DNA of 64,000 nucleotides. Source: Cytobacillus oceanisediminis (GTDB lineage Bacteria > Bacillota > Bacilli > Bacillales > Cytobacillaceae). The DNA is taken from assembly GCF_004366035.1 (NCBI RefSeq), contig NZ_SOEE01000001.1, positions 434,001 to 498,000 on the forward strand, read 5' to 3'. Positions 23,171 through 30,281 of this stretch are shown one piece after another. The notes under the pieces are model-generated. The model made no database searches. It was given only the letters and a program-made list of their open reading frames with translations, and was not told the DNA's origin. The position numbers and the translations under genes are program-made. The stretch's first letter is position 1; each line of letters starts with the position of its first letter.

Positions 23171-24586
23171 ATGACTGTAGGAATATACATACGTGTTTCT
23201 ACTATCGAACAAGCCAAAGAGGGTTATTCTATCGCAGCACAAAAAGAACGCTTAACAGCCTATTGTGCTGCTCAAGGGTGGTCTGATATTCGCTTTTATG
23301 TAGATGAAGGTGTTTCTGCAAAGGATACGAACCGTCCACAATTGCAACTTCTCCTAGAACATGTGAAGTCTGAGAAAATTTCCACTATCTTAGTTTATCG
23401 CCTGGACCGATTCACTCGTTCTGTAATTGATTTATATAATTTATTGAACCTTTTAGAAAAACATAAATGTACATTCAAATCAGCTACAGAGATATACGAC
23501 ACATCCAGTGCTATGGGGAGGATGTTTATAGGACTTGTAGCGCTTCTTGCACAATGGGAAAGGGAAAACCTCTCTGAGCGTGTAAAAATGGCTCTAGAGG
23601 AAAAGGTGTCGTCTGGAGAACGTGTAGGGAATGTTCCTTATGGATTTGATTTGAGTGATGAAGAAAAACTTATTAAAAATGATAAGGCAACTGTAGTCCT
23701 AGATATGATCGACAAAGTTAAAAAGGGGATGTCTGCCTCGAAATTGGCAGCTTACTTGAATAAAACAAATAACGATAGAACCTGGCACCCTCAAGGTGTA
23801 CTAAGGATTTTAAAAAATCCTGCTTTATATGGAGCTACATATTGGCAGGGGAAAATATACGAAAATACACATCCAAAAGAAGCGATTATAAGCAAAGATG
23901 AGTTTAACCGCCTACAAAATATGCTTAATGATCGCTCTATCCACCACAGGAGGGATGTGGAAAGCCATTACTTATTCCAAGGAAAGCTTATATGCCCTAA
24001 TTGCCAGAAACCTTTATCTGTCAATAGATATGTCAGAAAGCGTAAAGATGGTAGTCAGTATCAAGGCTGCATTTATAAATGCCAGAACTGTTGGAAACAA
24101 GGAAAGACTATGCTTTCAATTGGAGAGCAAAGATTTGTGGATGCCTTATATGAATACATGAAAAATGTAGAAATAACTAACATCGAAAAGCCAATCGAAT
24201 CTAATCATGACAGTAAGCCTTTAATAGATCAGTTAGACCAAATTGAAAAAATGCGCGAAAAATACCAAAGAGCCTGGGCAATGGATAAAATGACAGACGA
24301 AGAATTTGATAAAAGAATGGATGAAACTCGAGAAGTCAGTGAGGATTTAAAAAGAAGGCTAAAAGAAATAGAATCCCCTGAATCAATCGATACAGAGGCC
24401 ATAAAAAAGATGATATTTACTTTTAATGAATCATTTAGATACCTTAATCAAGAAGAGAAATCAATGTATGTATCTCAATTTATTAGAAGAATAGAATTTA
24501 ATCTAAAACCTCAACCTCCGCAAAGACCTGATAAAGCCAAGAAGGGAAAGGATTTAGTGGTTATTACGAATGTAGAATTTTATTAG
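23171..24586 (+). CDS. int: Large serine recombinase (prophage integrase)
   Basis: The 471-residue protein has a resolvase N-domain with catalytic Ser in YIRVSTIEQAKEGYSI (Ser at about residue 10) and the conserved LVYRLDRFTRS and GRMFIGLVALLAQWERE segments. A recombinase domain and a zinc ribbon (CPNC, then CQNC, residues about 275-310) follow. A coiled coil is embedded near residues 345-400. Such integrases cut att sites with a 2-nt overhang and need a directionality factor to excise. The gene ends 3 nt before the comGA fragment, so attachment DNA starts at its stop. No terminator follows it. Confidence 0.95.
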   Translation: MTVGIYIRVSTIEQAKEGYSIAAQKERLTAYCAAQGWSDIRFYVDEGVSAKDTNRPQLQLLLEHVKSEKISTILVYRLDRFTRSVIDLYNLLNLLEKHKCTFKSATEIYDTSSAMGRMFIGLVALLAQWERENLSERVKMALEEKVSSGERVGNVPYGFDLSDEEKLIKNDKATVVLDMIDKVKKGMSASKLAAYLNKTNNDRTWHPQGVLRILKNPALYGATYWQGKIYENTHPKEAIISKDEFNRLQNMLNDRSIHHRRDVESHYLFQGKLICPNCQKPLSVNRYVRKRKDGSQYQGCIYKCQNCWKQGKTMLSIGEQRFVDALYEYMKNVEITNIEKPIESNHDSKPLIDQLDQIEKMREKYQRAWAMDKMTDEEFDKRMDETREVSEDLKRRLKEIESPESIDTEAIKKMIFTFNESFRYLNQEEKSMYVSQFIRRIEFNLKPQPPQRPDKAKKGKDLVVITNVEFY

Positions 24587-24614
24587 TCTTTATCTAACGT
24601 TAGGAGTTGGGCCT
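24587..24614. other. Prophage/host junction (attL or attR)
   Basis: Reading the minus strand, comGA-type sequence encodes LIIFTGPT down to about 24605 and then departs from the expected GSGKTTT, giving PNVR and a stop. The recombination core must therefore lie in or just before about 24605-24614. A perfect 10-bp palindrome, CTAACGTTAG (24594-24603), sits on the phage side and may be part of the integrase arm site. The exact crossover dinucleotide cannot be fixed from one junction. Confidence 0.75.
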
Positions 24615-25042
24615 GTGAAAATAATTAATCCATGAGCATGTTTCAGTAATGCTAGCATTTTTCTTGTCATGTCTGGAAAAAGGCTGATTTGAAAAAAAGG
24701 AATCTGTTCTTGCTGGGGCAGAATTCTGATAACGAGGCTTTCGCTGTGGCTTGATGGGAGGGTTGAAAACCGCAGTCCAATCATTTGTCCATCCACTTCA
24801 AGGGAATAAGCACCGCTTTGCGGCCGTCTTTTTTCACCAATGTCCATCGAAGCGGTAAATTTAAAATGAGAAATCAGTCTGTCGCACTCTTCTTTGGGAA
24901 GATAAAGCCTGGGAGTCAATTGGCTGCCGAACCTCAGCTGAATTAGAGTGTCTTTTCTTCGGGGAATAATGTGGATGTCGGAAGCATGGCTCCTGACGGC
25001 GTCTTTGATAATTCGTTCTGCCATTCTTTCAATTATACTCAA
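24590..25042 (-). pseudogene. comGA: comGA, 5' fragment interrupted by the prophage
   Basis: ComGA is the traffic ATPase that powers assembly of the competence pseudopilus for DNA uptake. The fragment encodes 150 residues of the usual ~350. It contains ASDIHIIPRRKDTLIQLRFG, then MDIGEKRRPQSGAYSLEVDG and STLPSSHSESLVIRILPQ, all standard for the N-domain. It stops exactly inside Walker A (FTGPT, then PNVR instead of GSGKT), so it has no ATPase core. The start is TTG at 25042 after GGTGGTG. An AT-box resembling half a ComK site (AAAA-N5-ATTT at 25144-25156) lies upstream. Precise excision should restore the gene. Confidence 0.93.
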
Positions 25043-25189
25043 CTAATTATGCACCACCTTTATTAATTGTTATAGATAATAATTCGACTAATCCCGAGTA
25101 TAACCTCCATATTCCGGCAAATCTTTTTGACGAATTTGTGAATAAATAATTCTTTTCTTTTCATAATAAAAGTGTACCAAATGAATTGA

Positions 25190-25261
25190 TGGGCTATAGC
25201 CAAGCGGTAAGGCACCGGACTTTGACTCCGTCATGCGCAGGTTCGAATCCTGCTAGCCCAG
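25190..25261 (+). tRNA. trnQ: tRNA-Gln (TTG)
   Basis: The 72-nt sequence folds as a cloverleaf. TGGGCTA pairs with TAGCCCA (acceptor), the anticodon loop is CTTTGAC (anticodon TTG), and the T loop is GTTCGAATCC. G is the discriminator base; CCA is not encoded. It stands alone upstream of the comG operon and is followed by its own terminator. Confidence 0.97.
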
Positions 25262-25268
25262 TAATTAT

Positions 25269-25298
25269 GGAAGGACACCAGTTGTTCCTTCCTTTTTT
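25269..25298 (+). terminator. Terminator of tRNA-Gln
   Basis: GGAAGGA pairs with TCCTTCC around a 10-nt loop, followed by six Ts. Confidence 0.85.
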
Positions 25299-25303
25299 AC
25301 CTC

Positions 25304-25337
25304 AAAAAAAGAGAATGCGCAATTTATGCGCATTCTC
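25304..25337 (-). terminator. Terminator of mgsR
   Basis: On the minus strand GAGAATGCGC pairs perfectly with GCGCATTCTC, followed by seven Ts. Confidence 0.9.
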
Positions 25338-25344
25338 ATATAAT

Positions 25345-25698
25345 CTATTTGGCAATATTCTTAAATGCATCCGGATTGTAGCCTATGACAATTTTATCTC
25401 CATTTGTCAGTATGGGCCTCCGCAGCAGTTTTGGCTCCTTTATTACCATTTGCACCACTTCTGATAAAGATAATTCCTCAAGGTTCTGTTCCAGTTTTTT
25501 ATAGGTCTGGCTGCGGGTAGCGAGCAGCTCATCAAGGCCGCTTGTTGTTAAGGAAAGTATTTTTAGTAATTCTCTTGATGATGGAGTCTCCCTGAAGAGA
25601 TGCCTTTCTTCAAAATCAATTGAATGGGCTGTCAGCCATTTTTTCGTCTTTCTGCAGGAAGTACAGCTGGGATATGTGAAAAATGTCAATTGGCTCAT
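25345..25698 (-). CDS. mgsR: MgsR/Spx-family stress regulator
   Basis: The 117-residue protein belongs to the ArsC/Spx superfamily and corresponds by sequence and position to B. subtilis YqgZ/MgsR, which modulates part of the general stress regulon through RNA polymerase. The redox motif TYPSCTSCRKTKKWL gives a CxxC (residues about 12-15). The family signature LRRPILTNGDKIVIGYNPD is intact. ATG at 25698 follows AGGTGAAGAGG. Twin TTGTACAATA repeats lie upstream at 25738-25762. Confidence 0.88.
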   Translation of the reverse strand: MSQLTFFTYPSCTSCRKTKKWLTAHSIDFEERHLFRETPSSRELLKILSLTTSGLDELLATRSQTYKKLEQNLEELSLSEVVQMVIKEPKLLRRPILTNGDKIVIGYNPDAFKNIAK

Positions 25699-25737
25699 AC
25701 CTCTTCACCTCACAAAATTCAATATTATTTCACCCTT

Positions 25738-25762
25738 ATTGTACAATATTTGTACAATAAAT
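25738..25762. promoter_or_regulatory. Tandem TTGTACAATA repeats between mgsR and HTH gene
   Basis: TATTGTACAATA, a perfect palindrome, is followed directly by a second TTGTACAATA, with a more degenerate TGTATACA after it. It may be the -10 region of mgsR (TACAAT) and/or the binding site of a regulator; the partner is unknown. Confidence 0.4.
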
Positions 25763-25851
25763 GTATACACATTCGTATAAGTGATTAAACTTAATTTGTG
25801 AACATTTTCTAAACTTATAGTGATTACAGTGTTAACCTCTATCGACTGTAT

Positions 25852-25935
25852 TATAATGGAAGCAGGCCAGGAAGGCGCCAGCTCATTCATATAAGTGACA
25901 GCTGATGGCCTCGGGAATAAATAACCCTTCTGAGG
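25852..25935 (+). promoter_or_regulatory. Promoter and structured leader of the HTH regulator gene
   Basis: A TATAAT box (25852-25857) is followed by a leader that can fold two ways. In one, AGGCC (25864-25868) pairs with GGCCT (25907-25911) and CAGCT with AGCTG. In the other, CCTCGGG (25909-25915) pairs with CCC (25925-25927) and with GAGG (25932-25935), which is the ribosome site of the next gene. The folds share bases and exclude each other. This looks like translational control by a ligand or by the protein itself. Confidence 0.4.
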
Positions 25936-25944
25936 TGACAATAA

Positions 25945-26643
25945 ATGGAGCAAACATTAAAAATAACTAATGTGTTATCCGATCCAACCCGCTATTATAT
26001 TTATCAATACATTACAAAAAGACATAAAGATGTGACCGTACAGGAGATTGCAGATAATTTCAGCATTCATCCCAATGTTGCAAGATTGCATTTATCGAAG
26101 CTTGAAGATGTCAACATGCTTGTATCTGAAACAAAAAAAACAGGCAAAGGCGGAAGGCCAAGCCGGTTATATCGTTTATCTGATGATGTGATTCAGCTGC
26201 ATTTTCCTTACAGGGATTATCAGCTGCTTGCCAAAATAGCTATGGAGACAATGCTGGAGTTAGGTGAAGAAGGCAGAAAGGCACTATATTCAACAGGAAA
26301 GAAATTTGGCAGAGAACTGATCCAGCAAGAGCTTAAAAGATTTGCAGGGACAGAAAAACTTACCTTTGACCAGAAATTAAACATCCTAAAGCATGCTGCT
26401 GATATGTCAGGTTTTCAACCTGAATTTGATGCAAATGCCGAAAAGACTATTGTCTATTTTCAAATTTATAATTGCCCATTTAAAGAGGTTGCAGCTCGCC
26501 ACGCAGAGCCTGTGTGCAATATGCATTATGAATATTTGAAGGGTATGTTCGAAAGTTTGTTTGATTCTATTCAGCTGGTGGAAAAGCAAAATATGCTGAC
26601 TGGCTGTGACGCATGCTCCTATCAGGCAATTGTTGGAAACTAA
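25945..26643 (+). CDS. Helix-turn-helix regulator with C-terminal Cys cluster (SufR/ArsR-like)
   Basis: The 232-residue protein has an N-terminal winged helix (VLSDPTRYYIYQYI, EIADNFSIHPNVARLHLSKL, then GKGGRPSRLYRLS wing). The C-terminal half carries Cys residues in YNCPFKEVA, PVCNMHYEY and GCDACSYQA. The arrangement resembles SufR-type Fe-S regulators and methanogen-type 4VR domains. It may sense metal, iron-sulfur or redox state. It lies between mgsR and a DUF2626 gene. ATG at 25945 follows GAGGTGAC in a structured leader. The ligand is unknown. Confidence 0.75.
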   Translation: MEQTLKITNVLSDPTRYYIYQYITKRHKDVTVQEIADNFSIHPNVARLHLSKLEDVNMLVSETKKTGKGGRPSRLYRLSDDVIQLHFPYRDYQLLAKIAMETMLELGEEGRKALYSTGKKFGRELIQQELKRFAGTEKLTFDQKLNILKHAADMSGFQPEFDANAEKTIVYFQIYNCPFKEVAARHAEPVCNMHYEYLKGMFESLFDSIQLVEKQNMLTGCDACSYQAIVGN

Positions 26644-26794
26644 AGAACACTTGAATAAGAAAAACCAGCTCAAGAAGCATATTGTTTTTTCCTGCTCTTT
26701 TCTGGACTATTTTGAAACCATTATTTACTTTTATTAAGCATTTACTTTATAATATTGTAGTGATGGACTTGTAAGGGTAAAAGGAGGGATACAT

Positions 26795-27040
26795 ATGGAT
26801 CGTATGTACAGAGTATTAGGCTTCTGGACGGGAATTTTCGCCGTTATGTTTTACCTTGGCGACATGTATACAACGTCCTTGATTTTCTTCGGCCAAACAG
26901 GATTTTTCCTGCTTTTAAGCTACTTAAAGCTTTCCGAACGTATGTATATTTATGTTTTTGGAGCATACTTGACTGTTTTCTTCGTAGGCTTCACTTATTG
27001 GTCAACATTTATGATGACACCTGGCGCGGGCGGCCACTAA
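26795..27040 (+). CDS. yqgY: DUF2626 membrane protein (YqgY)
   Basis: The 81-residue protein matches the YqgY/DUF2626 family of Bacillaceae. It begins MDRMYRVLGFWTGIFAVMF and has three hydrophobic segments (about 8-25, 28-45 and 50-68), ending MMTPGAGGH. No function is known. ATG at 26795 follows AAGGAGGG and a terminator lies 10 nt after the stop. Confidence 0.88.
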   Translation: MDRMYRVLGFWTGIFAVMFYLGDMYTTSLIFFGQTGFFLLLSYLKLSERMYIYVFGAYLTVFFVGFTYWSTFMMTPGAGGH

Positions 27041-27050
27041 TTGCCGATAT

Positions 27051-27078
27051 AAAAAAGCGATGAAACCATCGCTTTTTT
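27051..27078. terminator. Bidirectional terminator
   Basis: AAAAAAGCGATG pairs with CATCGCTTTTTT, serving both the plus-strand yqgY and the minus-strand methyltransferase gene. Confidence 0.9.
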
Positions 27079-28147
27079 ATTTTTCACATATTTTCTTTGC
27101 CTGAAGAACTAGGTGAAATGCTGAACTCATGCCTGAAGGTATAATCAGACTTCTGATTGCCCTGTTTCTTTTGCTGATAGGAGAAAACGGGTTAGGATCA
27201 TAATGATCTTCAAGTTCCTGTAAAATGCCCGCAGAAAGCAAGAATTCGTCCTGCCTCATTTTAAAATGGAAGTTCAGCCCTTCTTTTTCTCCAATGCGGA
27301 TCAGGGAATCGAAATGGATATGGCTGGTTATATCCATCTTTCCAGGTTGCTCGAGTACATTACTCATTAAGGAATGCTTGTAATAACCTCTTAGACTCCC
27401 ATCCCTTCTCATCGGCTCTTGCCATTCCTCATCTGTATACCCATAATCGGCAGTCAGTACAATGCCTTTATTCAGAGCAGCCGACAAGCTCTGGATCATC
27501 TGTTCCATTTGCAGAGGAATTTCTATTCTTTGGCCATTACTAAGTGACAGACCGCTTTCTTCAAGAAATAAGCAGATATCTCCATTTGTTAATGGCACAG
27601 CTTTCTCTGCCAGCTCTCCTTCTTTTACGGTTACCATAATTTCATGCAATTGATCATTCTTTTTCTCCACCACATGCACGGGCAAGGCATCAAACAGCTC
27701 ATTTGAAAAAATCATGCCGCAAAATGGGATGATTTCATTCCAGCTATCTATTTGTCTTATATTTTCAGAAAATGCAATCTGTTCCTGCTGCAGCTTTCTG
27801 TGATAGGGACTTGTTTCAAAAATGCAGTAATGAATCTCTTCATCAGCAATAACCTTCCATTCATCAATGAAAGCTCTGGCGAAACGCCCATTTCCGCCCC
27901 CTATTTCGCAGACCTGAAAAGGCAGCTTATACTCCTTTGCCTTCTGAAAAAACCACTTTGAAATCGTCCTTCCATATATATCAGAAATATTGCTGCTTGT
28001 TATAAAATCTCCTGCCGGCCCAATTTTTGGCGTGTTTTTCATATAATAACCATATTCGGAATGATACAAGGCCTGCTGGATATATTCAGCATAGCTGATC
28101 ATTTGTTGAGGAGTATTTTCTATAAAATCCATTATAAAATTCCGCAT
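27077..28147 (-). CDS. SAM-dependent methyltransferase, MidA/NDUFAF7 family
   Basis: The 356-residue protein belongs to the DUF185/MidA family. The SAM-binding motif appears as CEIGGGNGRFARAFIDEW (residues about 78-95). Conserved segments YMKNTPKIGPAGDFITSSN, FSNELFDALPVHVV and LTADYGYTDEEWQEPMR follow. NDUFAF7, its mitochondrial relative, methylates an arginine in respiratory complex I; the bacterial substrate is unknown. ATG at 28147 follows AAGGGAG. Confidence 0.88.
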   Translation of the reverse strand: MRNFIMDFIENTPQQMISYAEYIQQALYHSEYGYYMKNTPKIGPAGDFITSSNISDIYGRTISKWFFQKAKEYKLPFQVCEIGGGNGRFARAFIDEWKVIADEEIHYCIFETSPYHRKLQQEQIAFSENIRQIDSWNEIIPFCGMIFSNELFDALPVHVVEKKNDQLHEIMVTVKEGELAEKAVPLTNGDICLFLEESGLSLSNGQRIEIPLQMEQMIQSLSAALNKGIVLTADYGYTDEEWQEPMRRDGSLRGYYKHSLMSNVLEQPGKMDITSHIHFDSLIRIGEKEGLNFHFKMRQDEFLLSAGILQELEDHYDPNPFSPISKRNRAIRSLIIPSGMSSAFHLVLQAKKICEK

Positions 28148-28309
28148 AAGAACTCCCTTTATTAAAAAATTCCAGCTTATTGAAAACAGCCATTTTATCT
28201 AGTTTTGATCCCTGTTTTCACTATTGACATAGTGTTTTCTCTGTTATATTGTTAATGTAGTAGCTTAACTATATCCCCTCCCATTTTTATATGAATAAAA
28301 CATCCCCCA

Positions 28310-28341
28310 GAAAAGCCCTTCTCATTGGAGAAGGGCTTTTC
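28310..28341. terminator. Bidirectional terminator
   Basis: GAAAAGCCCTTCTC pairs with GAGAAGGGCTTTTC around ATTG, downstream of the minus-strand yqgX gene. Confidence 0.9.
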
Positions 28342-28351
28342 TATTTTTCAT

Positions 28352-28987
28352 TCAGAACCCATTCAGGAAGGGATTTGAATCCATTTCCTGCCCAATTGTC
28401 GTTACCGGTCCGTGTCCAGGGAGTACTTCTGTTTGTTCAGGCAATGTTAAAAGCTTATTATGTATACTTTCAAGAAGCTGCTGATGATTGCCGCCCGGCA
28501 GGTCTGTGCGTCCAATGCTCCCGCTGAATAAAGCATCTCCGGCAACCACGAGATCAGCCTCTTCAAAATATAATGAAATACTGCCCGGAGAATGGCCTGG
28601 TGTCTCTAAAATTTTAAAGTGAAATTCACCTATATTCAACTCTTGTTCCCCTGTTATAATATGGTCGGCGGGCCTTGCTTTTATCAGCTTGCCTATTTTA
28701 AAAAGATGAGAACCATTTAAGGCTGGATCTGGAAGCCATGCTGCTTCTTTTTCATGTATGTATACAGGAATAGAAAATGTATCCCTTATTTCGTCTACAG
28801 CGCCAATATGATCAAAGTGAGCATGAGTAAGAATAACAGCTTGAGGTTTTAGTCCTTTTTGTTCAATAATACCGCTTAGTTTCCCGCTCTCTTCACCCGG
28901 ATCGAAGATTAAACAATCTTTGTTTTCATTCGAAAGAACATAACAATTTGTTTGCAATGGGCCAAGAGGGATCTGATTCCATTCCAT
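28352..28987 (-). CDS. yqgX: Metallo-beta-lactamase-fold hydrolase (YqgX)
   Basis: The 211-residue protein has the glyoxalase II-type metal site THAHFDHIGA (residues about 55-64), a second His in ETPGHSPGSISLY, VVAGDALFSGSIGRTDLPGG and the final PGHGP. It probably hydrolyses a thioester such as a bacillithiol or glutathione-like adduct; the substrate is unproven. ATG at 28987 follows GGAGGTG. The position matches YqgX in B. subtilis. Confidence 0.9.
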   Translation of the reverse strand: MEWNQIPLGPLQTNCYVLSNENKDCLIFDPGEESGKLSGIIEQKGLKPQAVILTHAHFDHIGAVDEIRDTFSIPVYIHEKEAAWLPDPALNGSHLFKIGKLIKARPADHIITGEQELNIGEFHFKILETPGHSPGSISLYFEEADLVVAGDALFSGSIGRTDLPGGNHQQLLESIHNKLLTLPEQTEVLPGHGPVTTIGQEMDSNPFLNGF

Positions 28988-29073
28988 TGCTTACACCTCC
29001 AGTATTGGTTTAATTGTTTATTATTTTACACTATATCAGAATAGAATGCCTTAAATCTGCAAAGGAGAATAAG

Positions 29074-29553
29074 ATGAAAATCCTATTTGGCGTTGAAGCC
29101 AGCTATATTATTCAAGATGTGCCCGAATTCATGAATCTAATAAAAAGAGAGACCGAACTGTTCGATTTTCAGCAGAGCACCTTTCTGTTTGAGCAGATGG
29201 CTCATGCAGAATTTACAAGAAGTGTACTTGCCGAAGCCGGGCTTTTCGAAGAGTTTTTTACCCTCTGGTACATAAAATCTGGTGTAAAGGGAGAAACTTT
29301 TGATGACTTTGCCATAGAAACAGACAGCGGATTCTGCTTGTTCACTGAGTTCCTTAGCGCCTTTACTATAACCGGGGGAAGTGCGGTAGATATCCGGATG
29401 GCTGTCTATCAATTTCAGGAACATTTGGTCTTTACGGCAAAAGACGAGGAAGTACCATTGGTTTATTTTTCAGAACTTCACCTAAAGGATTTAATAATCG
29501 GCATTGCTGAAGCATATGACATACAAGTGTCATTTTTAGACCTCGACAAATAG
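29074..29553 (+). CDS. Conserved hypothetical protein
   Basis: The 159-residue protein starts at ATG 29074 with AAAGGAG 5 nt upstream; the longer frame from 29014 has none. It begins MKILFGVEASYIIQDVPEF. It is acidic and aromatic with no transmembrane or catalytic signature. It lies divergent from yqgX and upstream of a DUF2759 gene. I do not recognise a family. Confidence 0.6.
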   Translation: MKILFGVEASYIIQDVPEFMNLIKRETELFDFQQSTFLFEQMAHAEFTRSVLAEAGLFEEFFTLWYIKSGVKGETFDDFAIETDSGFCLFTEFLSAFTITGGSAVDIRMAVYQFQEHLVFTAKDEEVPLVYFSELHLKDLIIGIAEAYDIQVSFLDLDK

Positions 29554-29680
29554 AAGAAAAAAATATAAAATAAAGGACGAATGTATATACTTGGGTTTTA
29601 CATAATGGGTATATAACCTGAAGAATGATTTTGATATGGCTTTTTGCCTGCTGATCACGAAATTAAAGGGGGCTGTTTTA

Positions 29681-29854
29681 ATGGGACTACCAATCATTTT
29701 TGCATTAGTCGCAGTTCTTGCAGCTTTTGGTGCGTTTAGCGCACTAAAAAACAAGAACTTCCTTGGCTTGGTTTTTGCTGTAGGAACACTTGCCGTTTTC
29801 GGATGGTTCTCTGTAATGACCATAATTAATAGTGGATATCCTGCTGTTCACTAA
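29681..29854 (+). CDS. yqgW: DUF2759 membrane protein (YqgW)
   Basis: The 57-residue protein starts at ATG 29681 with AAAGGGGG upstream; the longer frame adds an unsupported N-terminus. Two hydrophobic segments (IIFALVAVLAAFGAFSAL and LGLVFAVGTLAVFGWFSVMT) are joined by KNKN. Length and position fit the YqgW/DUF2759 family of Bacillaceae. The function is unknown. Confidence 0.82.
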   Translation: MGLPIIFALVAVLAAFGAFSALKNKNFLGLVFAVGTLAVFGWFSVMTIINSGYPAVH

Positions 29855-29861
29855 GGAAAGC

Positions 29862-29908
29862 GCAACGTGCCCGCTAAGCATTAGCAGACGGTACTTGGAG
29901 CTTGACAC
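29862..29908 (-). repeat. Degenerate dispersed repeat
   Basis: On the minus strand a TGTCAAGCTCC end runs into a GCGGGCACGTTGCGC end. It resembles the TGTCTAGCTCCAGCGC-type intergenic repeat seen at 44671-44700 and, from memory, scattered in Bacillaceae genomes. Confidence 0.35.
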
Positions 29909-29918
29909 TTAAAAAAAT

Positions 29919-29950
29919 AAAAGGGCTTCCCTCAATGGGGAGCCCTTTTA
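29919..29950. terminator. Bidirectional terminator
   Basis: AAAAGGGCTTCCC pairs with GGGGAGCCCTTTT around a short loop, between yqgW and yqgV. Confidence 0.88.
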
Positions 29951-29951
29951 T

Positions 29952-30266
29952 TTAGCGATTTAACTGGCTTTCAACCCTTCTTACCTTTTCTTCCATTTTC
30001 CTTTTGACATCACGTCTGTCATCAATGCGGATATTGGTCGCCACCCTCATTAGGCCTTTTTCAAAAGGGACTTCATGCATTGCCTGGATGACCTCAAACA
30101 AATCAGGAAGCTCCCCTTCAATAATGGTATTCATGGGTGTCAGCTGAAATCGGATTTTTCCGCTTTCTTCATATTTTTTTAATACACGCTGAATGTCTGC
30201 CACATAACTGCTGACACTCGGAGTTTCCGTTCCAATTGGAATAACAGTAACGTCTGCAATAGCCAT
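29952..30266 (-). CDS. yqgV: MTH1187-type thiamine-binding protein (YqgV)
   Basis: The 104-residue protein belongs to the MTH1187/YkoF-like family: IADVTVIPIGTETPSVSSYV, the LTPMNTIIEGELPDLFEVI strand-helix, and VATNIRIDDRRD. Members bind thiamine or its hydroxymethylpyrimidine part, and in B. subtilis the protein is YqgV. ATG at 30266 follows AGAGGGG. It is transcribed after the lipoprotein gene yqgU. Confidence 0.87.
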   Translation of the reverse strand: MAIADVTVIPIGTETPSVSSYVADIQRVLKKYEESGKIRFQLTPMNTIIEGELPDLFEVIQAMHEVPFEKGLMRVATNIRIDDRRDVKRKMEEKVRRVESQLNR

Positions 30267-30281
30267 ATCTTACCCCTCTAT

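Noticed and set aside
25043-25189. Full ComK box pair upstream of comGA
   Set aside because: Only one imperfect AAAA-N5-ATTT half-box is clear; the second is too degenerate to call.
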